The notes under the pieces were generated by a model. That model searched no databases, had not been told where the DNA came from, and was given only the letters and a program-made list of their open reading frames with translations. 64,000 nucleotides of DNA, taken from the NCBI RefSeq assembly GCF_014647035.1, contig NZ_BMOK01000015.1:1-64000 (forward strand), given 5' to 3'. Numbering within the stretch: the first letter of the stretch is position 1; the number at the start of each line of letters is the position of its first letter. Source of the DNA: Sporolactobacillus putidus. GTDB lineage: Bacteria > Bacillota > Bacilli > Bacillales > Sporolactobacillaceae. The position numbers and the translations under genes were made by a program. Positions 46,119 to 54,585 of the stretch are shown here, piece after piece.

Positions 46119-47393
46119 TTAATTGACCGGACGGTGCTGCTTTTTCGCTGCAGCTGCAGCCCCTGCTGCGTGGCCGGTAACAAATGCGGCAGTAATATTG
46201 TAGCCTCCAGTGTAGCCGTGAATATCCATGATTTCGCCGCAGAAGAAGAGACCGGGCATGACTTTGGATTCCATTGTTTTCGGGTTGATTTCTTTTAGTG
46301 AAACACCACCGCCCGTAATGAATGCTTTTTCAATCGAAAGGCTTCCGTTCACCCTGACAGGGAGTGCTTTGAGCGCCTTTGTCATGTGCCGCATGTCTTC
46401 TTTTGAAAGCTCATGGGAATTTTTTTCGGCAGAAAGGTGAATCTCTTCATATAAGAAGGATAAATAGCGCTCCGGAACGATCCCTTTCCAAACGTTTTTG
46501 ACCGCTTTTTTAGGTTCTGCCTTCGCCTTCTGAAAGAGCAGCTGAAAGAGCGCTTCCTCGTTAAGATCAGGGAGCGCATCAATCTCAATTGTCACATCTG
46601 ACGTTTTGAATTTTTTCAGTGCTTTAACGACAAATTGGCTGAGTCTTAAAATGGCGGGACCGGACAGTCCGAAATGTGTGAAAAGAATGTCCCACCGGTG
46701 AGTCTGAATCGGTCTTCCTTGAGGATTCACAAGGGTGACGGCGACGTCACGCAGGGAGAGGCCCTGCAAGGTTTTCGATTGGATAAACGGTTCTGCAGAC
46801 GTGAGCGGTACTTCGGTGGGATAAAGATCGGTAACAGTATGCCCGGCAGCTTTTGCCCATGAGTAGCCGTCTCCCGTAGAACCGGTCTGTGGAACCGACT
46901 TTCCGCCGACCGCGACAATGACGCATGGGGCGGCTATTTTCTCGCCTGCGGCTGTCTTCACTCCTTGTACACTTTCTCCATACAAAACGGCCTGCACGGG
47001 CTGGTTGACCCTGATCGTTACCCCGAGTGCATGAACCTTACTGAGCAACGCGTCCACCACCGAAAGGGCATTGTTCGAAACGGGAAACATCCTTCCGTGA
47101 TCTTCTTCTTTCAACCGGATACCCAATCCTTCAAAGAAAGCGATGATATCCTGGTTGTTGAATGCCGAAAGTGCACTGTATAAAAATCTTCCATTGCCTG
47201 GAATGTGGCGGATCAGCTGATCAATAGGCATAGCATTGGTTACGTTGCAGCGTCCGCCGCCTGAAATAGCCAGCTTTCTGCCGAGTTTGTTTCCCTTGTC
47301 CATGAGCAGGACTCTGGCCCCACTCTCCGCTGCTGCAATCGAAGCCATTAAACCGGCCGGACCGCCGCCAACCACAATCACATCATAAGTCAT
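46119..47393 (-). CDS. BaiN/RdsA family FAD-dependent oxidoreductase (HI0933 type)
   Basis: A 424-residue flavoprotein. N-terminal FAD motif [39 protein letters not shown], then a central domain and C-terminal [14 protein letters not shown] and [18 protein letters not shown], all hallmarks of the HI0933/YtfP family. The physiological substrate is unknown. Monocistronic, and convergent with the VIT gene. Confidence 0.88.
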   Translation of the reverse strand: MTYDVIVVGGGPAGLMASIAAAESGARVLLMDKGNKLGRKLAISGGGRCNVTNAMPIDQLIRHIPGNGRFLYSALSAFNNQDIIAFFEGLGIRLKEEDHGRMFPVSNNALSVVDALLSKVHALGVTIRVNQPVQAVLYGESVQGVKTAAGEKIAAPCVIVAVGGKSVPQTGSTGDGYSWAKAAGHTVTDLYPTEVPLTSAEPFIQSKTLQGLSLRDVAVTLVNPQGRPIQTHRWDILFTHFGLSGPAILRLSQFVVKALKKFKTSDVTIEIDALPDLNEEALFQLLFQKAKAEPKKAVKNVWKGIVPERYLSFLYEEIHLSAEKNSHELSKEDMRHMTKALKALPVRVNGSLSIEKAFITGGGVSLKEINPKTMESKVMPGLFFCGEIMDIHGYTGGYNITAAFVTGHAAGAAAAAKKQHRPVN

Positions 47394-47757
47394 TGCCGCA
47401 TCCTACTCTCATTTTTGCATAGTCATATTAAAATCAGTTCCGTTTCTGACTATACCAGAAGATGAGTTTCTTTTCACCTCAGATTGTCCAATTGTTCTTT
47501 TATCTATCCGTTCTCAATTCACCTGTACGGCACAGCAGCAAAATAAGGCTAATGCCAGCAGATTAATCCAAGTTACGAACTCTTTTCCGGATAAATTTTC
47601 AGATGCAGCAAGGATTTTTTATTCGAAGACAATAGTTGACAAATTGAAGTGTGATATTTGTCACTGATATAAATATTTGATAGGATGTATGGTGTGGTCT
47701 TTTTCGATTTCTGCAAGAATGGCAGGATCGGACGAATTCTGATCGAGGTGTGAAGCA
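47394..47757. other. Divergent promoter region upstream of trhO
   Basis: Holds TTGACA (47636-47641) and a dyad TGTGATATTTGTCACT (47650-47665) that fits TGTGA-N6-TCACA with one mismatch, the Bacillus Fnr / CRP-family motif. A convincing -10 at the right distance was not found. No gene in the region. Confidence 0.4.
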
Positions 47758-48696
47758 TTGACGGAACAAAAACCTTTTCGTGTTTTACTGTATTATAAAT
47801 ATGTGACCATTGATGATCCGGAAACTTTTGCCAAAGAGCATCTGGATTTTTGTAAGCGTCTCGAACTGAAGGGGCGTATTCTGGTCGCAAAAGAGGGACT
47901 GAACGGCACATTGTCCGGAACAGCGGAGCAGACGCGGATTTACATGGATACGCTGCATCGCGACCCGCGTTTTGAGGATATGGTGTTTAAAATCGATGAA
48001 GCCGATGGCCATGCGTTTAAGAAAATGCATGTCCGGCCGCGAAAGGAAATTGTTGCGTTTAAACTTGAGAACGATATCGATCCACACCGGGTGACAGGAA
48101 AACACCTGAAACCTAAATCGTTTTACAACGCGCTTCAGGACAAGGATGCTATCGTTATTGATGCACGCAACGACTATGAGACACAGATCGGCCATTTCAG
48201 GAACGCGATATTGCCTGATATTGAAACATTTCGCGACCTGCCCAAGTGGATTGAACAGAATTTGTCGGACTATAAGGACAAGAAAGTACTGACTTACTGT
48301 ACCGGCGGCATTCGCTGCGAGAAATTCAGCGGCTACCTGCTCAGGGCTGGGTTCAGGGACGTCAGCCAGCTGGACGGCGGAATCGTTGAATACGGCAAAG
48401 ATCCGGAAGTGAAAGGGAAGCTCTATGACGGCAAATGCTATGTGTTTGACCAGCGTATAGCCGTACCGGTCAACCGTACAGACGAAGATCGGGTGATCGG
48501 TCATTGCCATCATTGCGGCAAGCCGACCGACCGGATCGTCAATTGTGCGAATCCCGAATGCAACAGGCAGTATATTTGCTGTGAAGCGTGCGAAAAAAAG
48601 TATCAACGTTCCTGCAGCGATGCCTGCCGGGAGCATCCGCGCAACCGTTGGGTTTTGGAGCATGGGAATCTAAAAGATGCAACGTCAGTTAAGTAA
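47758..48696 (+). CDS. trhO: tRNA uridine(34) hydroxylase TrhO (rhodanese-like), with replaced C-terminal tail
   Basis: Oxygen-dependent hydroxylation of U34 in tRNAs to ho5U. The 312-residue protein has an N-terminal acylphosphatase-like domain ([12 protein letters not shown]), a rhodanese domain with catalytic Cys in [11 protein letters not shown], and a C-terminal Cys cluster ([14 protein letters not shown] ... [11 protein letters not shown] ... [12 protein letters not shown]). TTG start 7 bases after GAGGTG. From base 48512 the coding sequence is duplicated at 52999; the present last residues ([16 protein letters not shown]) come from the inserted DNA, whereas the stranded copy ends differently. 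Confidence 0.9.
   Translation: MTEQKPFRVLLYYKYVTIDDPETFAKEHLDFCKRLELKGRILVAKEGLNGTLSGTAEQTRIYMDTLHRDPRFEDMVFKIDEADGHAFKKMHVRPRKEIVAFKLENDIDPHRVTGKHLKPKSFYNALQDKDAIVIDARNDYETQIGHFRNAILPDIETFRDLPKWIEQNLSDYKDKKVLTYCTGGIRCEKFSGYLLRAGFRDVSQLDGGIVEYGKDPEVKGKLYDGKCYVFDQRIAVPVNRTDEDRVIGHCHHCGKPTDRIVNCANPECNRQYICCEACEKKYQRSCSDACREHPRNRWVLEHGNLKDATSVK
48512..48649 (+). repeat. Left 138-bp direct repeat of the trhO island
   Basis: Matches 52999-53136 with 3 mismatches over 138 bp. It is the Cys-rich 3' coding part of trhO and probably one attachment-site boundary of the inserted element. Confidence 0.92.
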
Positions 48697-48750
48697 CAAA
48701 TATCTAATTCCCAACTCACATTTGTAACATAAATTATTCGAATTAAAGAT

Positions 48751-48805
48751 GAGCATCTTCATTTGTTGGATAGGGTCTAAATCTAACAATGGGGGTGCTT
48801 TTTTA
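48751..48805 (+). terminator. Strong terminator supplied by the island to trhO
   Basis: A 19-bp stem with one bulge and several G-U pairs (AGCATCTTCATTTGTTGGAT with ATCTAACAATGGGGGTGCT), followed by TTTTTT. Confidence 0.7.
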
Positions 48806-48810
48806 TTGAA

Positions 48811-48972
48811 ATGAATGCGGATTTTTATATTGAGAATTATATGTGCCACTGCCAGGCAAAAGGGATGAACCAAAAGACATTACGAACATATGAGCAATCC
48901 ATCAAGTTATTTTTTGTTTATCTAAAAAATCTGAAGAGTGAAAGGTTCTGTGTAAATAATACAAAAGGATAA
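48811..48972 (+). pseudogene. Truncated tyrosine recombinase (phage-integrase N-terminal domain)
   Basis: The first ~43 residues (ADFYIENYMCHCQAKGMNQ then TLRTYEQSIKLFFVYLKN) match the SAM-like DNA-binding domain of Xer/phage integrases. The frame then runs into the IS end at 48945 and stops at 48970-48972. The catalytic domain is missing. Its place beside the left repeat suggests it was the integrase of the island. Confidence 0.7.
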
Positions 48973-50500
48973 CCCCTAAATGGGATTTTATGGTATCCTC
49001 TTATCTGCCAAGAAAGAGAGGAAAAATCGCCAAGGGTTATCTTTCTTCTAGTTTATCCTGTTCCTTCGCGGTTGACTAGTGCCATGTTGAAATTTATTGA
49101 TTCTGTACTTCTGTTGTTTCGTTCCTGTTTTCATAGATTCGCCGCGTTTCAGTGGTTTGTTGTGATCATCATTGGTGATGATCCGTTCTGACTGTCGCGG
49201 GGTCACCTCCGTGATTCGTGATTTAGCGTTGAACCCAAATGGTTATGAGCCCCTGATTCATTTTTTCCGTTCCTCGGCCTGGTCTTTGACCGACCTGCGC
49301 CAACAGGGACTGGGTGTGGTACTCAAGTTCGCGCCTCTCAAACGTGAAGGGGACGCGGTGATTCTTGTCGGTGACGGGTCAAACAGGCCAAAGAAGCGCG
49401 CTACATGCCTAGCGTGAAGAAACTGTATCAGGAATCCGAGGACGTGTCCAAGGCTGCCTTCATCTTCGGTCATCTCTGGGGATCGGTGGGCATCCTCACC
49501 GGAAACGCCAAAAACGTTTTGCCTACCGCTCGCTCTTCGTCTTCACGACGGCGTACAAGCCATACGTCATTGGGAAAACAGCGATGAAGAACGGGGCTCT
49601 CATGCGGTGCAGATGATCGACCAGGGTTTTTCGGCAGCTCAGGTGTTCGGCCGGGTGCTGTTCCTGCTGGATCGCTATTTCTTGTCCGTTCCTGCACTTT
49701 GTCGTTTGAATCAGCGGAATCGGGAAGGCGACACGCGATTGGATCTGGTAACCAAAGCCAAAACTTTTTGCGTGGCCTATGAACACCCTGTTCAAACCGG
49801 ACGCCGGGGCCGTCCCTGAAAAAAAGGAGCCCGTCTCAAATTGAAAACGCTGTTTGACACACAGGAAAAATCCTTCAAAACAGCAGCCCTTTCGCTTTAC
49901 GGGAAAGAAGAGACCGTGTCCTATCTCTGCCGGGATCTGCTTTGGGGGCAGGAACTGTATCAGGAACTGCGCTTTGTTCTCGCCGTGATGGGCGAACGAC
50001 GCGCCATCCTAGTCAGCACGGATCGGAACCCGACACCATCATCCGGCTCTACGCGCAGCGGTTCGCAACCGAAACAACCTTTCGTGCACTGAAGCAATCG
50101 CTCGGCGCGTTTGCCTATCATTTTTGGAGCTGGTCGATGTCCCGACTGAACCGATATCGCCAATCGGATGAAGCCGAGCCCCTGGATCAGGTGACGGATA
50201 GACACGCTCAAGAACGGATTCTCCACACCGTTAAAGCCATTGAGGCTCCATGATGTGCCACTGCATCGCGATGGGCCTGCTCCAAATGATTGCCCTCCGC
50301 AAGGAGAGCCGGCGGAAAAGCAAACTTTTCCGCATTTTAAGGACACCGTCCAAAGGGATAGCTTCAGAGGCCACGATCATGGCCCATTTACGCCAAACGA
50401 TTTTTCAACGTTTGCCCGAAACCAGCATTTAATCCTAACACAAATCATTCAGGAAAAGCAGGAAACACCTGAAGTACAAGACGAATTACTGATTTCTTAG
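48945..50500 (+). mobile_element. Decayed insertion sequence of the same type as at the window start
   Basis: The left end (48945-48998) matches the IS end at 1-54 in opposite orientation. It interrupts the tyrosine recombinase. The transposase inside is broken by several frameshifts. I could not find a matching right inverted repeat near 50500, so the right end is probably deleted. Confidence 0.7.
49084..50500 (+). pseudogene. DDE transposase, multiple frameshifts
   Basis: Fragments in successive frames read as one ~460-residue DDE transposase: MLKFIDSVLLLFRSC..., IRDLALNPNGYEPLIHFFRSSAWSL, FAPLKREGDAVILVGDG, MPSVKKLYQESEDVSKAAFIFGHLWG, MIDQGFSAAQVFGRVLFLLDRYF, LYGKEETVSYLCRDLLWGQ, IIRLYAQRFATETTFRALKQ, and TQIIQEKQETPEVQDELLIS at the end. 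At least five frame changes (near 49170, 49385, 49515, 49820, 50030, 50240) make it inactive. Family: IS4/IS701-like DDE; exact IS family not determined. Confidence 0.8.
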
Positions 50501-50539
50501 CATCCTAGAACTTTTGCCTGTCCAGTAAGTATAATAAGA

Positions 50540-51187
50540 GTGACAAAGAAACTAGAACCCAGTGAGGATGCTCCAATCATTAAAAAAATGTTTAAGCTCT
50601 ACCCTGAGGGAATGTCTACAAAGGACATTGCTTTCAAGTTTGAGCGTGAAAATGTTGTGACCTCTACTGGCCTCATCTGGACTCCTGCTGGGGTTTCTCG
50701 GCTTCTTAATAATTCGGTTTACTTAGGGCATTCACTCTACGGAAAAACTACTCAAAAGAAGGTTAATGGGAAAAGAGTGACAATGAAAACAAAAAGGGAG
50801 GAGCAAATTCTGGTTGAGAATACTCATGGAGTTCTTATTTCTTAGGAAGACTGGGGACAAGTTCAAATAATTAAGGAGAAAAGGGCCTCTAGGTCGCCAT
50901 CTTTGAAACTTGGTAAACATAAATTCTCTGGTCTCATTCATTGTGGCATTTGTGGAGGTGTTCATTCTTTTCAGACATCAAGAGGTAATAAAAAAAGAAT
51001 TTCAAGCTGTCAAACTCGAAAATATAACGAGGATATGACTCAATATTCAGATTGTCAGAATAAAGAAGCGAACCTCTCCGAGTTCGAAAAGCTTTTTTAT
51101 ACTGAACTTGGTCAGTATGCTGATAAGCTGGAGGAATATGTTGATCTGATTAAAAAAATTAATAGAGGAGAGAAAATATGCTTATAG
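50540..51187 (+). pseudogene. Large serine recombinase fragment with an in-frame stop
   Basis: Contains part of the Recombinase domain (EPSEDAPIIKKMFKLYPEGMS ... TGLIWTPAGVSRLLNNSVYLG) and the zinc-ribbon domain (FSGLIHCGICGGVHSF, then SCQTRKYNEDMTQYSDCQNK with Cys pairs). The N-terminal catalytic resolvase domain is absent and a TAG at 50843-50845 splits the frame. The C-terminal coiled coil is cut where it overlaps the SDR start. Confidence 0.8.
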
Positions 51188-52368
51188 AGAAAAGTATATC
51201 CTTTAAAAATGGATTAAAGGATAAGATAGTTTTATTAACTGGTGCAGGTGGAGGAATAGGTTTAGAAACTGCAAAAGCATTAATTTATATGGGAGCAAAA
51301 GTTATTATAGCTGAAATAGATAAACAAAAACTGGTCCATGCAGAAAACTCTTTAAACAGTATATTTGGGAAAAACTCTGCAGAGTTTTATGAAATTGACC
51401 TATTCGATGAAAAACAGATATATTCTCTTACTTCTTACGTGAAAGAAAGATATGGCAGCATAGATGTCCTGTTTAATAATGCAACTATGACTGCTATTGG
51501 GGCAGTAGAAGAAGTTCCTATTGATGTATGGGACAAGAGTTATGCTGTTAATTTCAAAGCTCCTTTGTTATTAACTAAAATTTTTTTACCATTAATGAAA
51601 TACAAAAATTCCGGTACAATTGTATTTGTATCATCATCTGGGGCCGCACCTTTTATGGGGGCATATGAAGTATTCAAGACAACACAGGTTGAATTGTGTA
51701 ACACTCTGTTTGGAGAATTGGAAAACACTAACATAAAAGTATATACTGTCAGTCCAGGACTTGTGAAAACAGAAACAGCAATGAAAGGGATAGAAGCAGT
51801 TTCATCTCATATGGGAATAACAACCGAGGAATTTTATCAGATGAATGAAAGCCATATACTTGGGGTTGAAGAAGCTGGTACAGGATTTGCACTATCAATT
51901 TTAATGGCCGATAGATATAATGGTCAGGAAATTGGTTCTATACAAGTTTTGTCCGATTCTGGGTTATTATCAACCTTAGGCGATAAAGAAAATAACAAGG
52001 CTAAGGACTATCAAAAGATAGTACCAAAGATTATGAATGTGGTAAAGGTTTATAAGGAGCAATATTCGGGTTGGATGGGGAGAAATATTTTTGAGCGTCA
52101 ATGGGTATTACGTGATTTTAAAAAAACAGTAGGATATTCTGCTGACCAGTTTCTTGAAATTATGCATCATATTGAATCAATAGTTGCTAACCAAAACATT
52201 CAGGAGTTAAGCTCTTATTCATCTAATTTTGAAAAATTAATGCTTTATTATCAGAGACAGTATAAATTACTTCAAGGGTTTGAAAAGAATCCCAAAAAAC
52301 TAAAGGAATATTCTAAAGCTCTTCAACATTACATTGAAGATTTGAACTTTATCTGTGACAATTTATAA
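51178..52368 (+). CDS. SDR-family oxidoreductase with an extra C-terminal helical domain
   Basis: Only intact gene of the island, 396 residues. The N-terminal ~260 residues are an SDR: LLTGAGGGIGLETAKAL for cofactor binding, NNAT (instead of NNAG), Ser in VSSSGAAPF and the catalytic Tyr-x3-Lys in YEVFK. The last ~135 residues (from KDYQKIVPKIMNVV) are an additional, mostly helical region rich in Tyr, Gln and Leu that I do not recognise. RBS GAGGAG precedes ATG 51178. Base composition is much more AT-rich than the host genes, indicating transfer. Substrate unknown. Confidence 0.8.
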   Translation: MLIEKSISFKNGLKDKIVLLTGAGGGIGLETAKALIYMGAKVIIAEIDKQKLVHAENSLNSIFGKNSAEFYEIDLFDEKQIYSLTSYVKERYGSIDVLFNNATMTAIGAVEEVPIDVWDKSYAVNFKAPLLLTKIFLPLMKYKNSGTIVFVSSSGAAPFMGAYEVFKTTQVELCNTLFGELENTNIKVYTVSPGLVKTETAMKGIEAVSSHMGITTEEFYQMNESHILGVEEAGTGFALSILMADRYNGQEIGSIQVLSDSGLLSTLGDKENNKAKDYQKIVPKIMNVVKVYKEQYSGWMGRNIFERQWVLRDFKKTVGYSADQFLEIMHHIESIVANQNIQELSSYSSNFEKLMLYYQRQYKLLQGFEKNPKKLKEYSKALQHYIEDLNFICDNL

Positions 52369-52401
52369 CTGCTGACTTTAATGGGGTATGGGAGGTGTGT
52401 T

Positions 52402-52506
52402 ATGAAATCAAAATCCAAAGTATAGGTGGCACTGTCAGTATTTTTTACATTTGTTATAGTTATTATTTACATAATGATATTTAAGCCTATTTCAAATGAT
52501 ACTGTG
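52402..52506 (+). pseudogene. Fragment of a small membrane protein
   Basis: Starts ATGAAATCAAAATCC after GGAGG; an in-frame TAG after seven codons is followed in the same frame by a hydrophobic segment (VALSVFFTFVIVIIYIMIF). It then runs into transposase-derived sequence. Probably the 5' remnant of a cargo gene once behind the SDR gene. Confidence 0.4.
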
Positions 52507-52529
52507 AGGATGGTTATAAGGCCAAAATT

Positions 52530-52899
52530 TGATGAGCTGGGAATTCTGAAGCATCTGCGTCAGGCAGGAATGACTAAGACCTTCGGCTTCTCCTGTGGCT
52601 ATCTCTTCTGATCAGCCACACAACAATCGTGTTTACCCGGTTGATTCTTCTGGCGTGGCGGAATCGCTGCAGTTCAGACGAACGGACACTAGGTGGCATG
52701 TTTTACGAGCTTTGCGACAAAATGAGTGAACTGAATTGGGCTGTTGCCCTGACCCAGCTTCTGGATCTTCTCCATGAAGCTCTAGCCTGGACAAAAAATA
52801 CGATCAAGAAGTGAATCATTTGTCAACTCCAGCAATGGATTGACAGACTACCCAACTATATCAAGGCTTACCTGCCAGAAATAAGCTGCGAAAGTTGAG
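52530..52899 (+). pseudogene. IS4-type transposase C-terminal remnant
   Basis: In overlapping frames: LLISHTTIVFTRLILLAWRNRCSSDERTLGGMFYEL, then LQQWIDRLPNYIKAYLPEISCES ending in TGA at 52897-52899. This is the C-terminal pattern of IS4-family transposases (hydrophobic helix, DERT-x-G, and WI..LP..IKAY). At least one frameshift separates the two pieces, and the catalytic core is missing. Confidence 0.65.
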
Positions 52900-52998
52900 T
52901 AAAGTAAGTTAGGCAACTAAAAATATGACCTTATTGCAACAAATGTTGATATAAATTTGAATAATGTTAGTTTTACAAATGTGAAGAAATCCTTTTAT

Positions 52999-53136
52999 AT
53001 TGCGGCAAGCCGACCGACCGGATCGTCAATTGCGCGAATCCCGAATGCAACAGGCAGTATATTTGCTGTGAAGCGTGCGAAAAAAAGCATCAACGTTCCT
53101 GCAGCGATGCCTGCCGGGAGCATCCGCGCAATCGTT
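52999..53136 (+). repeat. Right 138-bp direct repeat of the trhO island
   Basis: Matches 48512-48649 with 3 mismatches. Upstream of it the sequence is island DNA, downstream it is the original chromosome. Confidence 0.92.
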
Positions 53137-53189
53137 ACAATCTTAAGCTGGAACAGGAGCGGCAAAGAGAGGCCGCCGGACATCCCTGA
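52999..53189 (+). pseudogene. Stranded original 3' end of trhO
   Basis: Frame 53001-53189 encodes [19 protein letters not shown] and onward to RNRYNLKLEQERQREAAGHP and a stop. It has no start codon. Followed by a terminator (53230-53261), so this looks like the ancestral gene end separated from its gene by the insertion. Confidence 0.85.
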
Positions 53190-53229
53190 TTTAAAAAAAA
53201 GCGCTCTTCGGCCTTATTCACGTGATGAA

Positions 53230-53261
53230 GTCATCTGAAGAAACATTCAGATGGCTTTTTG
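53230..53261 (+). terminator. Original trhO terminator
   Basis: GTCATCTGAA (53230-53239) pairs with TTCAGATGGC (53246-53255) around a 6-base loop, followed by TTTTT. Confidence 0.75.
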
Positions 53262-53277
53262 CGTGTGCCCGCGGCGG

Positions 53278-53640
53278 TCAGTAGAAATGTCTATGCGAAA
53301 ACGGCAGATAGTCATCGATCCTTTCGCGAATCCACTCTCCGGCCACACTTTTTTGGTAAACGACGTTGAAAATCCGGTTCCTGGCGCAGACTTCATAATC
53401 AAGCCAGCTTATCCTTGTCATCCGGATATGGTGTTCAAACAGGTCATCCTTGTTTTTCCTTATGTCGCTTGTCACACGATGGATTGCTCTGTCGATGACC
53501 GTGATGTAGCCTTCTCTGAATTTAGCACTCGTGATACCGATGACCTTTTTGTCGTGCTCCAGAGCCGTTCGTACCAGTGGAAGAAATATATACTTTTGAA
53601 TCATCTTTTTTTCGTGCGGAGTCAATTCAATGGCCATCAT
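53278..53640 (-). CDS. Conserved hypothetical protein
   Basis: A 120-residue basic protein (MMAIELTPHEKKMIQKYIFLP..., ending ERIDDYLPFSHRHFY) after an AGGTGAT site. Mostly helix with a few strands; no signal peptide or membrane segment. I do not recognise the family. It is convergent with the stranded trhO end. Confidence 0.55.
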   Translation of the reverse strand: MMAIELTPHEKKMIQKYIFLPLVRTALEHDKKVIGITSAKFREGYITVIDRAIHRVTSDIRKNKDDLFEHHIRMTRISWLDYEVCARNRIFNVVYQKSVAGEWIRERIDDYLPFSHRHFY

Positions 53641-53756
53641 GGATATCACCTGCATTCATTATAGGCGAATATATGTTCTTTTATCAACAACAAATCAGAA
53701 ACCTCCCCCATACTTCGACGTACGGAAAAAGATCGCGACGGTCAATTAAGAAGAGA

Positions 53757-53785
53757 AAGCGGCCGTCCGATTTTCGGATGGCCGT
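53757..53785. terminator. Terminator of tgl (bidirectional)
   Basis: CGGCCGTCCGA and TCGGATGGCCG form a 10-11 bp stem; on the minus strand CTTTCTCTT follows. It overlaps the tgl stop. Confidence 0.6.
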
Positions 53786-54585
53786 TAAAAAGTATAAGTC
53801 GATGTTCCCGCTGCAATTCTTATAACATCTGTCTGCACACCGGCATCAAGCTCCGAAAGCGCGAGGTAATCTGGACGGGTGGCGCCCGGCATCAGAAAGG
53901 CGGAGATCTCCGCGCCTCTTCTTCTATATTTGTTAAGCTCCGCAATGATCTGCTCAGCGGGGAGAATACCGATTCCGTGACCAAAGTAGAGATTGTTCGG
54001 CAGATCGACTGCGTTTTCACCCTGCCACTGCGGTGTCTGGGGATTGACCTCGGGATTTTTAAAGTAGCGGACATCTCCGGGAATTCCAGATGTGATGTAG
54101 CTTACGTTTCTTAAAGGAAAAAAGGGGTGATTCTGCCAGTCCCAAAGATAGAGGTGCTGAAAAATAACATTGAAGCGTTCTTCATGCAAAGTTTCAATCA
54201 GAGCCTTATAAAAGACAATCATCATTGCAGTTGCGCACTCAAAGGCATAGGCGTCTCCATTTCTAAAGATGTCGCGTATGGCTTCCGAAGGCTGTCGCCC
54301 GGGTCTGAGCTCGAAACCGCCTTCACCTGTCAGAGACCAGAAAAGCTCGTTGCATGCCGAGTAATAAAAGGTGGCGAATGCGGCTCGGCTGTCCTGAAGA
54401 GCGTGTGCCGCAGCAATCGTTTCAGAACGGAACTTGATTTCAAAAGCCAGTTCGCGGCGGGACGGGTAAATGAACATTTCCGGTGAATGGATCATGGCCT
54501 GAACAATTTTCGAAGCGTTTTGTCCGATGACACTGAAGCTCTCCAATGAATCTGTTGTGAGCGTCTGACCTTCAACAATAATCAC
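53785..54585 (-). CDS. tgl: Spore coat protein-glutamine gamma-glutamyltransferase (transglutaminase)
   Basis: Cross-links spore coat proteins (GerQ in Bacillus) through Gln-Lys isopeptide bonds during late sporulation. The 266-residue protein starts MIIVEGQTL, has PSEAIRDIFRNGDAYAFECATAM with the catalytic Cys, and YFKNPEVNPQTPQWQGENAV and YFGHGIGI downstream, as in Bacillus Tgl; about 20 residues longer at the C-terminus. It overlaps the upstream gene by 4 bases (ATGA), so both are in one transcript, unusual for tgl. Confidence 0.88.
   Translation of the reverse strand: MIIVEGQTLTTDSLESFSVIGQNASKIVQAMIHSPEMFIYPSRRELAFEIKFRSETIAAAHALQDSRAAFATFYYSACNELFWSLTGEGGFELRPGRQPSEAIRDIFRNGDAYAFECATAMMIVFYKALIETLHEERFNVIFQHLYLWDWQNHPFFPLRNVSYITSGIPGDVRYFKNPEVNPQTPQWQGENAVDLPNNLYFGHGIGILPAEQIIAELNKYRRRGAEISAFLMPGATRPDYLALSELDAGVQTDVIRIAAGTSTYTF

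Larger units (their letters stand above)
48650..52998 (+). mobile_element. Foreign island inserted in the 3' end of trhO
   Basis: About 4.35 kb between two near-identical 138-bp copies of the trhO 3' region. Contents in order: a new trhO tail and terminator, a tyrosine recombinase N-terminus, a decayed IS, a serine recombinase fragment, an intact SDR gene, a membrane-protein fragment and an IS4-type transposase fragment. The SDR part is clearly more AT-rich than the flanking chromosome. The pattern fits site-specific integration in which the element carried its own version of the gene end, followed by decay and secondary insertions. Confidence 0.75.

Noticed and set aside
47785-48663. 292-codon open frame antisense to trhO, partly repeated at 52995-53183
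   Set aside because: It is the complement of a well-supported gene, has no ribosome binding site, and the second copy only reflects the DNA duplication.
52606-52814. Possible small membrane protein gene in the island
   Set aside because: The hydrophobic stretch is the C-terminal part of an IS4-type transposase, continued in another frame to 52899.
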